A stretch of DNA of 64,000 nucleotides from CAZEGV01 sp964511645 (GTDB taxonomy: Bacteria > Bacteroidota > Bacteroidia > Cytophagales > JAAEPT01). Shown here piece by piece: positions 25,752 through 34,646 of this stretch (its first letter is position 1; every line of letters starts with the position of its first letter). A program made the translations under genes and the position numbers. Below the pieces are notes generated by a model. That model worked only from the letters and a program-made list of their open reading frames with translations, ran no database searches and had not been told where the DNA came from. The stretch lies in NCBI GenBank assembly GCA_964511645.1, contig CAZEGV010000003.1, positions 4,340 to 68,339 on the forward strand, given 5' to 3'.

Positions 25752-28700
25752 AATTTTTTTAGTTGTTTTTCTTTCCACATACTGTAAAGTACAGGGACAA
25801 TAAACATGGTCATTACTTGGATAAGCATCCCGCCAAATAATGGAATAGACATAGGTCCCATAATGTCTGAACCTTTTCCTTGCGAGGTCAAAACGGGGAT
25901 TAAAGCAATGATAGTTGTTGCAGCAGTAAGCATAGCAGGACGTACCCTTTTGGAAGCAGCGATGACAACTGCTTTTTTAATTTCATCGATTGTTTTTGGG
26001 TGATCTTTTTCAAATTTTTGTTGTAGATAAGTTCCCATAATCACCCCATCATCGGTGGCAACACCAAATAAGGCAATAAAACCAACCCAAACAGCAACAC
26101 TCAAATTAACGGTGTGTACTTGAAATAGATTTCTCAAATCAATTCCTGCGATAGAAAAATCGAGAAAATCGGGTGAACTGTATAACCAAAGCATAATAAA
26201 CCCACCAGAAAGTGCAACAAATAATCCACTGAAAATCATGGCGGTCATGGTTACGGATTTGAATTGGAAATACAAAATCAAGAAAATAATCAGTAAGGAA
26301 ATAGGGACAACCAAGAGCAATCTTTTGGTGGCACGTACTTGATTTTCATAATTTCCTGTAAAACGATAACTCACCCCAGCAGGAAGAACAAGTTCGCCAT
26401 TTTCTATTTTTTGGCTCAATAATGCTTGTGCATCTTCCACAACATCAACTTCTGCTTGACCTTCTTTTTTATCAAAAATCACATAACTCACCAAGAATGT
26501 ATCCTCACTTTTAATAACCTGAGGACCTCTTTTGTAATGAAAAATTGCTAATTCATTTAAAGGGATTTGCACCCCAGAAGGTGTAGGGATAAGTACGTTT
26601 TTCAAATCTTCAGGATTGTCTCTGTATTCCCTGGCATAGCGTACACGGATAGCAAAACGTTTACGCCCTTCTACGGAATTGGTCAAAGGCATACCACCAA
26701 TAGCTACTGAAATTTGATTTTGAATATCTTCAATAGTCAATCCGTAACGGGCAATAGCTTCTCTGTTGATTTCTATTTCCAAATAAGGTTTTCCCACCAC
26801 TCGGTCAGCAAATACAGCGGAAGCTTCTACTGTTGGTACTTCTTTTAAGACTTTTTCAATTGCGTAGCCGACTTTTTCGATTGTTGCTAAGTCAGGACCA
26901 AATACTTTGATACCCATAGGTGCACGCATTCCTGTTGCCAACATAACCAAACGTGTTTCGATAGGTTGTAGTTTTGGTGCAGATGTTAGCCCTGGCATTT
27001 TAGAATGTTTCAAAATTTCTTTCCAAATATCATCGGGTGATTGGATGTGCTTTCGCCATTGTCGGAAATATTCCCCATTTTTATCTTCAATCAGGTTTTC
27101 TGTAGCAATGGTACGGAATACATCTTCACCGTATTTGTAGGTTGTACTGTCTTTTAAAATAAAGGCATTGTTATTATTGATTTTGAAACGTGTTTTATGA
27201 CCATTTTCATTTACTTTAAATTCGGGTAAATAATTAATGATATTTTCATACATAGAAATAGGGGCAGGGTCAAGAGCAGTGTTGGCTCGTCCCCATTTTC
27301 CTACCGAAACATCAACTTCTGGAATGGCGTTAAGTTGTCTGTCCAGTTTTCTAATCACATTTACATTTTCCTCTACACCAGAATGAGGCATTGTGGTCGG
27401 CATCAATAAAAATGAGCCTTCATTGAGCGAAGGCATAAACTCTTTTCCTAAACCAGGAAAGGTCATTTCCATTTTTTTCCATACAGCATTGTCTTTTATA
27501 ATAGTAGGAAAAAAGCTAAAGACACGACCAAAGCCCAACCAAGCATTTGCACCAAACAAAACGACAACTAGTGGAATACTCAAAAATAAAGTTTTATGAG
27601 CCAAACACCAAGTGAGTATAGGTTGATAAAAATGAACGATAGTGAGTAAGAACCCTAAAATCAATCCGATAGTAAGGGTAACAAACAACACATTTGCAAA
27701 GAAAGAATTTTGAGCACCCAAAGGCATCCAAACTAAGGCGATAAAATAAGTAACAATAAAAGCCGTAATGGCAATGTTTATCCAATTGACAAAATGTTTT
27801 TTGCTTGGAGACCATTTGTATTCTAATAAATTATTGATGCCAAAAAGCACCAAAGCGAGAGCTACCCAACTTCCAAAACCAATAAAAAAACCTAGCCCCA
27901 AAATGATAAGTAAAGCATTCCAAAATTTACTCATTTTACCTTTATCTAATCGAATAGAAAAAATAATATGAGCAAAAGTTGGGATAAATAACAAGCCAAT
28001 AATCAATGCAGAAAGCATGGCAAAAGTTTTGGTGAAAGCCAAAGGGGTAAATAATTTTCCTTCAGCTGCCTGCATCGCAAAAACAGGTAAAAAACTTACA
28101 ATTGTAGTAAACAAAGCTGTAATGACAGCTGTGGCAACTTCCGAAGCACCATCATAAATGACATTGAGCAATTCCTTGCCTTTTTTGCCTATATTTTCAG
28201 GTAACTCGATGTGTTGAATAATATTTTCTGTAAACACAATACCAACATCTACCATCACACCAATGGCTATCGCAATACCAGATAGAGCGACAATATTGGC
28301 ATCTACACCAAACTGACGCATCATAATAAAAGTAATCAACACGCCAATAGGTAATAAACTGGCAATTAAAATAGATGCTCTGAGGTTTAAAACCATGATA
28401 ACCACAACGATAAGAGCGATAAGCATTTCGAGAGATAAAGCCTCTTCTAGCGTACCTAAAGTTTCTTTAATTAAGCCTGTTCGGTCATAAAAAGGAACAA
28501 CGGTTACTTTTGAAACCGTACCGTCAGCTAAAATTTTTGATGGTAAACCAGCTTCAATTTCTTTGATTTTTTCTTTCACTCGGTTAATGACTTTTAATGG
28601 GTTGGCACCATATCTTGCCACCACACTAGCACCAACAGCTTCTGCACCACCTTTGTCTAGTCCGCCACGCCGAGGAGCAGGACCAAAGCTTACTTTTGCT

Positions 28701-29536
28701 ACATCTTTGATACGAATAGGTACATTATTGTTTGAAAAAATAACACTTTCTTTTAAATCATTAAGGTTTTTGATGTAGCCCAAACCACGTATAAGGTATT
28801 CTACTTTGTTGTATTCGATGGTTCTTGCCCCAATGTCTAAGTTACTTTTTTTGACAGCCATCATGATTTGAGCAACACTTACATTGTTTGCTTTCATTGC
28901 GTTAGGGTCTATGTCTACTTGGTATTCTTTCACAAAACCACCAATTGTAGCGACTTCTGCAACCCCTTTTACAGCAGTAAGGGCATAACCAACCTGAAAA
29001 TCTTGGATAGTTCTCAACTCGTGAGGATCCCAACCACCAGCAGGTTTTCCGTTTTTGTCTCTGCCTTCTAATGTGTACCAAAAAACTTGCCCCAAAGCCG
29101 TAGCATCTGGACCTAAGGCAGGTGAAACCTCTTGAGGAAGTAGGTTGTTGGGTAACGAGTTGAGTTTTTCAAGAATACGAGTTCTTGACCAATAAAATTC
29201 TACATCATCTTCAAATATCAAATAGATACTTGATAAACCAAAAATAGAATTACTTCGGATTGTTTTGACACCAGGAATGCCTAATAACGCAGTTGTTAAA
29301 GGATAGCTGATTTGGTCTTCGATGTCTTGTGGTGAGCGACCTGACCATTTGGTATATACGATTTGTTGGTTTTCACCAATGTCTGGTATCGCATCAACAG
29401 GTACAGGGTTTCTAGGGATAAGGTCGTTGTCCCAAGCAAATGGGGCAGTCGAAATTCCCCAAACAATCATAGAGCCAAGCAATAAGAGTGTTACTAGTTT
29501 GTTTTCAAGAAAATACTTGATGAGTTTATTTAACAT
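25748..29536 (-). CDS. cusA: Heavy-metal efflux RND pump, CusA-like
   Basis: 1262-residue inner-membrane RND pump. The motif GIAIAIGVMVDVGIVFTEN in helix 4 has the single-aspartate layout of monovalent-cation (Cu+/Ag+) CusA pumps rather than the double-aspartate layout of CzcA. Other markers are the N-terminal WSGRSPQDIEDQISYPL, NEGSFLLMPTTMPHSGVEEN in the pore domain and GVATDDGVIMGTYLQQ in the second half. It is about 200 residues longer than E. coli CusA because of extra hydrophobic segments in the middle (about residues 540-640), as often seen in Bacteroidota. It opens the operon after a 143-bp gap. Confidence 0.94.
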   Translation of the reverse strand: MLNKLIKYFLENKLVTLLLLGSMIVWGISTAPFAWDNDLIPRNPVPVDAIPDIGENQQIVYTKWSGRSPQDIEDQISYPLTTALLGIPGVKTIRSNSIFGLSSIYLIFEDDVEFYWSRTRILEKLNSLPNNLLPQEVSPALGPDATALGQVFWYTLEGRDKNGKPAGGWDPHELRTIQDFQVGYALTAVKGVAEVATIGGFVKEYQVDIDPNAMKANNVSVAQIMMAVKKSNLDIGARTIEYNKVEYLIRGLGYIKNLNDLKESVIFSNNNVPIRIKDVAKVSFGPAPRRGGLDKGGAEAVGASVVARYGANPLKVINRVKEKIKEIEAGLPSKILADGTVSKVTVVPFYDRTGLIKETLGTLEEALSLEMLIALIVVVIMVLNLRASILIASLLPIGVLITFIMMRQFGVDANIVALSGIAIAIGVMVDVGIVFTENIIQHIELPENIGKKGKELLNVIYDGASEVATAVITALFTTIVSFLPVFAMQAAEGKLFTPLAFTKTFAMLSALIIGLLFIPTFAHIIFSIRLDKGKMSKFWNALLIILGLGFFIGFGSWVALALVLFGINNLLEYKWSPSKKHFVNWINIAITAFIVTYFIALVWMPLGAQNSFFANVLFVTLTIGLILGFLLTIVHFYQPILTWCLAHKTLFLSIPLVVVLFGANAWLGFGRVFSFFPTIIKDNAVWKKMEMTFPGLGKEFMPSLNEGSFLLMPTTMPHSGVEENVNVIRKLDRQLNAIPEVDVSVGKWGRANTALDPAPISMYENIINYLPEFKVNENGHKTRFKINNNNAFILKDSTTYKYGEDVFRTIATENLIEDKNGEYFRQWRKHIQSPDDIWKEILKHSKMPGLTSAPKLQPIETRLVMLATGMRAPMGIKVFGPDLATIEKVGYAIEKVLKEVPTVEASAVFADRVVGKPYLEIEINREAIARYGLTIEDIQNQISVAIGGMPLTNSVEGRKRFAIRVRYAREYRDNPEDLKNVLIPTPSGVQIPLNELAIFHYKRGPQVIKSEDTFLVSYVIFDKKEGQAEVDVVEDAQALLSQKIENGELVLPAGVSYRFTGNYENQVRATKRLLLVVPISLLIIFLILYFQFKSVTMTAMIFSGLFVALSGGFIMLWLYSSPDFLDFSIAGIDLRNLFQVHTVNLSVAVWVGFIALFGVATDDGVIMGTYLQQKFEKDHPKTIDEIKKAVVIAASKRVRPAMLTAATTIIALIPVLTSQGKGSDIMGPMSIPLFGGMLIQVMTMFIVPVLYSMWKEKQLKKL

Positions 29537-29679
29537 TTCATTTATTATCTAATGTGAGAAAGCTACTCGTATGATGAAAAAAACATCAATAAAGTAGAGT
29601 TTTTGCTAAACAGACGTATAAATGCATCTGTACTTTTGAATTATCAAAAGCCGTAAAGCAATGGTGTTACATTAAATAA

Positions 29680-30102
29680 TTATGAATAAAGAAGAAAGGA
29701 CTGAAACAAGATTTGCCGATTGAGTTTCAGTAGGGGTGGGGTGTAGGTTAAATATGTCTCCTCATCAACCTGAGTAATAGGTGATTTGAAATAAGTAATT
29801 AAGAAGCTAGTGAAAAAGTATAAGTTAATTTCTGATTCTTCTAAATTAGAAACCTTAAACTCGTTATCAAGGGTTAGTTGCACGTATTGATTTTTACAAC
29901 AGTTTTTTTGTTTAATTGTGTTTTGATAATCTTCTTGTGAGCAATTATCTTCTTTTTTTTCCATTCCGCAACCCAGTGTCTCCTCACCGAAGGCAAAAGA
30001 ACTTTCTGCTAACTCACCACCGCAATAGTGGTGATTAATAGTTAATCCTAGGTTTGTTACTAGGATTAATAGGGCTAACGATATGGGGAATATTTTTTTC
30101 AA
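29680..30102 (-). CDS. HYC_CC_PP family protein
   Basis: 140-residue protein with a signal or anchor helix (MKKIFPISLALLILVTNLGL). It carries the three marks after which the family is named: HHYCGGE, a CC pair (KNCCKNQ) and TPPLL near the end; several more cysteines (GCGM, DNCS) lie between. Such proteins recur beside metal-efflux genes in Bacteroidota and probably bind metal outside the cytoplasm, but no activity is known to me. It is upstream of cusA on the same strand. Confidence 0.8.
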   Translation of the reverse strand: MKKIFPISLALLILVTNLGLTINHHYCGGELAESSFAFGEETLGCGMEKKEDNCSQEDYQNTIKQKNCCKNQYVQLTLDNEFKVSNLEESEINLYFFTSFLITYFKSPITQVDEETYLTYTPPLLKLNRQILFQSFLLYS

Positions 30103-30140
30103 ATTCTATTTGATTATACGTAAAGGTATGAAAAATATTG

Positions 30141-31745
30141 TTATATATTATGTAATTCTTTAATTGTTTGTATTACAGTCTTATCTCTTTGGTTAATGAT
30201 TTGGTAATATTCATTATCATCCCAGTATAAGCGAGCAAGTAAGGCTTTAAGTTCTAGTTTTATTCGAGGGAGTGAGGTGTTGAAGTCAGTTTCGCTATAA
30301 GTTTCACTTAGTCTGTTTTTAGTGTGTTTCTTTAATGCAAATAAATCACTTTGGTTGATTTGGAAGTTTTGATTAAAGTCTGAGAAAGAAAGTAAACTCA
30401 GTGAATCTTTGTACTTGAGGTACAGGCTAGGAATAAAATCGTTAAATATTTGCTCCGTATAAATTTTACCAAGTAAGATTGTATAATGATTGGTGTCTTG
30501 CGGGATAAAAATATCGGGATATATTCCCCCACCTCCGTACACAATTCTTCCTTTTTTGGTACGATAAACTAAAGTGTCATTATAGCTGACGCTATCTTCT
30601 ATTTGAAACTCTCCATTTATGAAACGGTTATAGTAGTCCATGAAGTAAGCCGAGTCTTTGTATGGTTTTTGGATACATCTTCCTGAAGGGGTGTAATACC
30701 TAGATATTGTGATTTTTATTTCAGAACCATCACTAAATTTTTTGGTTTCTTGCACTAATCCTTTTCCAAAACTTCTTCGTCCTACTATGATACCTCTGTC
30801 ATTGTCTTGGATTGCTCCTGCCAATACTTCGGATGCAGAAGCGGAACTTTCGTCAATCAAAATGGCTAATTTACCAGTACTAAATACTCCTTTTTCTTTT
30901 TCTACATTATATAGATTGTTGAATTGTTTTCTTTTGCCTTTGGTGTATAATATTAAAGACTTGTGGGGTAGTAAGTCTTCGGAAATAGCTATTACTTCAT
31001 GTAAAAACCCACCACCGTTTCCTCTTAAATCAAGCAATAGAGATTTCATACCTTGTTTTTTGAGTTTTATAATACTGCTTCTTACTTCGTCTGCGGCGCC
31101 TTGGGCAAAACGCCTAAGCTTGATATACGCAGTGGTGCTATCTAGCATATGACTAGCTATTATGGCATAAGTTGAGATTTTGTCTCGGATGATTTTTTTG
31201 ATAAAAAATTCATTTCCTCGTTTTATTTTAACCTCAACAGAATTTCCTTTGGCTCCTCGTAAAAGATTATATATGATGGGTAAATCGATGCCTATGATAG
31301 GTGAGTCATCTACAGAGATTATTTTATCTCCGGATAACAGCCCTGCTTTTTGGCTAGGTCCATTTTTTAATACTTTGATTACCATTAATGTATCTTGTAT
31401 AATTCTAAATTCTACTCCAATACCTTCAAATCCTTTTTGTAATGAAGCGTTATGCATTACACTTTCTGTAGCAGGGATGTATACAGTGTGTGGGTCGAGC
31501 ATTGCAAGCATTGCAGTGATTCCTTTATCCGTTAAGCTATCCAAACCAAGAGAGTCTACATAGTCTTGGTTAATAGAGTAGAGTACTTGGCTGATTTTTT
31601 CTATTTTTCTTTGGGTGTCGTTAGTTGGAATCTTGTGGTTAGATACAAACATTCCAAATAGCATTCCTATTACTACTGCTAGTCCTACATATAAGGGGAT
31701 TTTATATGCCGAGACTACTTCTTTGTTATTTTTTTTATCGCTCAT
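30141..31745 (-). CDS. S41-family C-terminal processing peptidase
   Basis: 534-residue membrane-anchored serine protease. One N-terminal helix (IPLYVGLAVVIGMLFGMFV) is followed by a PDZ domain (about residues 85-170; GFEGIGVEFRI and GPSQKAGLLSGDKI) and the S41 catalytic domain: RGNGGGFLHE, the nucleophile serine in DESSASASEVLAG and the general-base lysine in SFGKGLVQE. CtpA-type enzymes trim or degrade periplasmic proteins. It overlaps the upstream gene by 11 bases, making a three-gene unit with the FAD enzyme and the glycosyltransferase-like protein. Confidence 0.92.
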   Translation of the reverse strand: MSDKKNNKEVVSAYKIPLYVGLAVVIGMLFGMFVSNHKIPTNDTQRKIEKISQVLYSINQDYVDSLGLDSLTDKGITAMLAMLDPHTVYIPATESVMHNASLQKGFEGIGVEFRIIQDTLMVIKVLKNGPSQKAGLLSGDKIISVDDSPIIGIDLPIIYNLLRGAKGNSVEVKIKRGNEFFIKKIIRDKISTYAIIASHMLDSTTAYIKLRRFAQGAADEVRSSIIKLKKQGMKSLLLDLRGNGGGFLHEVIAISEDLLPHKSLILYTKGKRKQFNNLYNVEKEKGVFSTGKLAILIDESSASASEVLAGAIQDNDRGIIVGRRSFGKGLVQETKKFSDGSEIKITISRYYTPSGRCIQKPYKDSAYFMDYYNRFINGEFQIEDSVSYNDTLVYRTKKGRIVYGGGGIYPDIFIPQDTNHYTILLGKIYTEQIFNDFIPSLYLKYKDSLSLLSFSDFNQNFQINQSDLFALKKHTKNRLSETYSETDFNTSLPRIKLELKALLARLYWDDNEYYQIINQRDKTVIQTIKELHNI

Positions 31746-33015
31746 TGGCTATTTTTTCGGCAATTATTTTACCTTCTCTAAAGTGATCATGAATATGTTG
31801 ATAGCTAAAAGTCGCCACTCGTCCCGTCAAAAACAAATTATTGATAGAAGAAAGTTCTTTTTTGATTTTGAATAAATCTTTTTCGTATTCTTTTGTAAGA
31901 ATTGGGTAGGCGTAGTCTAATTTTCTAGTGCTGATTTTATTTACATCTTTCTTGTTAATTAATCCTGTGCTTAGCAATTGGGAGAGTACTTTTTCTTGTA
32001 ATTCTTCTTCATTATAGATTTCTCCTGTTCGGATAGGAACTTCGGCTACAAGCATTGTTTTACCTTGAGGTGCTAAATCGGTAGATCGGTTACGAGGTTC
32101 TACTATTCTTGTGAATACAAATTGATTGTCGGGGAAGTATATTGAGGCATTGTTTGTAATGCTTGTTTTGTTTAAGAAAACTTTTACTAAATATAAGTCA
32201 ATAAACGAGAGTTGTTGAATAGTTTGTTTTAGACCAAGCATGTTTGCCAGTATAGAGAGAGGTAAAGTGTTTATAATAATATCTGCATGATGTTGTATGC
32301 CATTTATTTGTACTTTTGTAATGTAGTTTTTGTTTAATGTAATTTCGTCTACTTTGCTATTATAAGCTACTGTAATGTTTTTTGATAGTATGTCAAAAAG
32401 TTGTCCTATTCCTTTGAGAGGATAATAAAATTTACCGTCAAGGTGTTTTGTTTTTATTTCTTTTTTTTGAAAAATTTCGTTTAAAAAAGTGTAAATGTCA
32501 AGATTTTTGAGTCGTTTTCCAGCGACTTGGGTAGAGAGTTGGTGGCAAGGTGTTTGCCATAATTTTTGGGTGTAAGGGAGTAAAAATCGATTGGCAATAT
32601 AGTTTCCGTATTTTGATAGGGCTAAGTCTTGAAAATCTTCTGTTTTGGAAGGTCTTCTTATAAAGTCTATACTGGCTTTGGTTATTTGTTTAATAGAAAG
32701 CCCTTTTATGATGTTAAAGGGAGAAAGGGGAAAGTCAAAGAATGTGTTTCCAGAGTATATTTGGCTAGGTGTAGAGATTTCTTGGATTTGATTACCAAGT
32801 ATTTTTTTGAATTCATCAGTGATTTCAGGAAAAATATCGTGTAGGCGATGTGCTCCAGAGTCGTAGCCTAGACCGTCTTCCCAATATGTAGAGGCATTGC
32901 CTCCTAGGTGGTCTTTGGCTTCAATGAGTTTGTATGGGATGTTTTGCTGACCCAAATAATAAGCAACAGCGACACCAGCGGGACCTCCTCCTAGTATTAA
33001 TATTTGTTTACTCAT
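31735..33015 (-). CDS. FAD-dependent amine-oxidase-like oxidoreductase
   Basis: 426-residue flavoprotein with an N-terminal dinucleotide fold (ILILGGGPAGVAVAYYLGQ), then GGNASTYWEDGLGYDSGAHRL, the flavin-loop pattern of protoporphyrinogen-oxidase and UDP-galactopyranose-mutase-type enzymes, and a C-terminal FAD contact (LFLTGRVATFSYQHIHD). The substrate is not readable. It overlaps the glycosyltransferase-like gene upstream by 8 bases and the S41 protease gene downstream by 11. Genuine hemG is a different gene at 61038, so this one probably acts on a glycan or lipid. Confidence 0.75.
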   Translation of the reverse strand: MSKQILILGGGPAGVAVAYYLGQQNIPYKLIEAKDHLGGNASTYWEDGLGYDSGAHRLHDIFPEITDEFKKILGNQIQEISTPSQIYSGNTFFDFPLSPFNIIKGLSIKQITKASIDFIRRPSKTEDFQDLALSKYGNYIANRFLLPYTQKLWQTPCHQLSTQVAGKRLKNLDIYTFLNEIFQKKEIKTKHLDGKFYYPLKGIGQLFDILSKNITVAYNSKVDEITLNKNYITKVQINGIQHHADIIINTLPLSILANMLGLKQTIQQLSFIDLYLVKVFLNKTSITNNASIYFPDNQFVFTRIVEPRNRSTDLAPQGKTMLVAEVPIRTGEIYNEEELQEKVLSQLLSTGLINKKDVNKISTRKLDYAYPILTKEYEKDLFKIKKELSSINNLFLTGRVATFSYQHIHDHFREGKIIAEKIANER

Positions 33016-34339
33016 AGTAGTAGAGTTTTACTTTGTCCCACATCCTGTTTATGTAAGGGTTGTGATAAAAAGTGATAGAGTCGGATATTGGTGCGTTGGT
33101 GATTTTGCTACCTAAGGAGTAATAAGGTCTTTCTAATTTGGGATTGACTTTAATAAAAGGATATTGTTTTTGGAGGTAGTAAGTAACTAAAGGATTACAA
33201 ATAACTTTGGCTTCTTTTCTGGATAAGAAATCGCCTGCTTGAGCGACCGCAGATTTGTGTTTGTGTTGGTAAGCGATGATTGTATTAGGAATGTTTATCG
33301 CAAATAGTGCAATGATAATTAACTCTTTCTTGACTGATAGGTGAGAAAGAGTTTTTGCGACAAGCAATAAAAAAAAAGGAACAAAAGGCATGAGGTGTCT
33401 CGGCTTGTAGAGTACGTTTTGGAACAGAAAAACCCAAACAAAATAGGTGATAAGTGATACAGTGAGCCAAGTAGGGAAAGGCTTTGTTGTTTTAAAGCCT
33501 TTGATTCCTAAGGTTAATAATAGGATTGACCAAGGAATGAGTAAAAAAGAACGTCCGATGAACCATCCACCAAGTCCATCAGACCATAAGTATTGAAAGA
33601 TTCTGACTAAACGTAATAAGAGGTTATTATCAGTAATTACGGTTCCGCCCCATTCGTTAAAATGACCTTGGCTGTGGTTGATAAGCAGTTGCGTAAATTC
33701 TTGCCAGCCAGTAATGATGATTAAAGGGATTAACCAAAGCAGGGAAGATCCGATATATGTGCCAATCTGCATGAAGCAAGTTTTTTTTTGTTTGATTAAT
33801 AATAAAATAGATAATGGCAGTAAAAAAGGTAGGTAAGAAATGCGTACTCCTGCCAGTAAAGATACTGAAGCACAATAGATGATAAGTGAGTATTTTTGAT
33901 GTTTTAATGCATTCCAACCGTGATTTGTAGCAAGTAGTAATAAGCCTAACCCCATGATGTCGGGCATAAAACGATTGCTCATGAGCCATAAGAGAGGAGA
34001 GAGGCTGAGTAATATAATGTAGTAAATACTGTGTTGCTGAGGGAAGAGATTTTTCCATAAACCAATACCTGTATAAATAACTAAGCTCATCCCGATACTC
34101 CCTGATATATAATGACTAATGGCTACGTTTCCTGTAAGCCAATAAAATATTTTGGTGATGAAACAGTAAATAGGGTAAGCAGGGAAATGTGGTTGAAATA
34201 GTGTTAAATCATAATTAATTGTACTTAAAGCAAATCGCATACTGTCAATGTCTTCTATATAGACAATATGTGTGACATATCGAGAGATGAAGATAAAGAT
34301 TATAAACCACCATAGGTATTGGTTTTTGTCATTGTCCAT
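33008..34339 (-). CDS. Polytopic membrane protein, probable GT-C type glycosyltransferase
   Basis: 443 residues with about ten hydrophobic helices. The first loop has YIEDIDSMRFALSTINYDLTLFQPHFPAYPIYC, an acidic DxD-like loop followed by a PHFPAYP motif, as in membrane GT39/ArnT-like enzymes that use polyprenyl-phosphate sugars. A later soluble tail (about residues 375-443) is typical of the group. No close family comes to mind, so glycosyltransferase is a fold-level call. It starts the three-gene operon and is divergent from the lipoprotein gene at 34441. Confidence 0.65.
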   Translation of the reverse strand: MDNDKNQYLWWFIIFIFISRYVTHIVYIEDIDSMRFALSTINYDLTLFQPHFPAYPIYCFITKIFYWLTGNVAISHYISGSIGMSLVIYTGIGLWKNLFPQQHSIYYIILLSLSPLLWLMSNRFMPDIMGLGLLLLATNHGWNALKHQKYSLIIYCASVSLLAGVRISYLPFLLPLSILLLIKQKKTCFMQIGTYIGSSLLWLIPLIIITGWQEFTQLLINHSQGHFNEWGGTVITDNNLLLRLVRIFQYLWSDGLGGWFIGRSFLLIPWSILLLTLGIKGFKTTKPFPTWLTVSLITYFVWVFLFQNVLYKPRHLMPFVPFFLLLVAKTLSHLSVKKELIIIALFAINIPNTIIAYQHKHKSAVAQAGDFLSRKEAKVICNPLVTYYLQKQYPFIKVNPKLERPYYSLGSKITNAPISDSITFYHNPYINRMWDKVKLYYYE

Positions 34340-34440
34340 ACGGTAAAACTACATTATTTAAATTTATTCTAAATAAAAATTGGATAATTAATTTTTATGG
34401 TTTTAATTTGTGTCATCATTCAAATATAACAAACTCAGTA

Positions 34441-34635
34441 GTGAAAAAAACATTATCTATATTCTGTTCAATTATTTTAATAGCTGTATTAGCAAGTTCT
34501 TGCGAAGATGATGTTTTGGTTGAAATGGAAGAAGAGCAAAACGAACCTTGCACAGGTAGTTATTGTAAATTAGATAATGCTTCTTCAAATAATACTATTG
34601 CCTTTGTAGATTTTTCTAACCCACTCACTTTCTAA
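34441..34635 (+). CDS. Small lipoprotein heading an outer-membrane uptake cassette
   Basis: 64 residues, starting at GTG 34441 (no ATG in frame upstream). The first part is a signal sequence with the lipobox LASSC, followed by an acidic segment (EDDVLVEMEEEQ), a cysteine pair CTGSYC and a hydrophobic end (IAFVDFSNPLTF). I know no family name. It lies 11 bases before the TonB receptor gene, so it is probably part of that transport cassette. Confidence 0.6.
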   Translation: MKKTLSIFCSIILIAVLASSCEDDVLVEMEEEQNEPCTGSYCKLDNASSNNTIAFVDFSNPLTF

Positions 34636-34646
34636 TAATATCTTAT

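Noticed and set aside
31735..33015. Second protoporphyrinogen oxidase
   Set aside because: Lacks the specific hemG-type wording and sits with a glycosyltransferase; kept as a general FAD enzyme.
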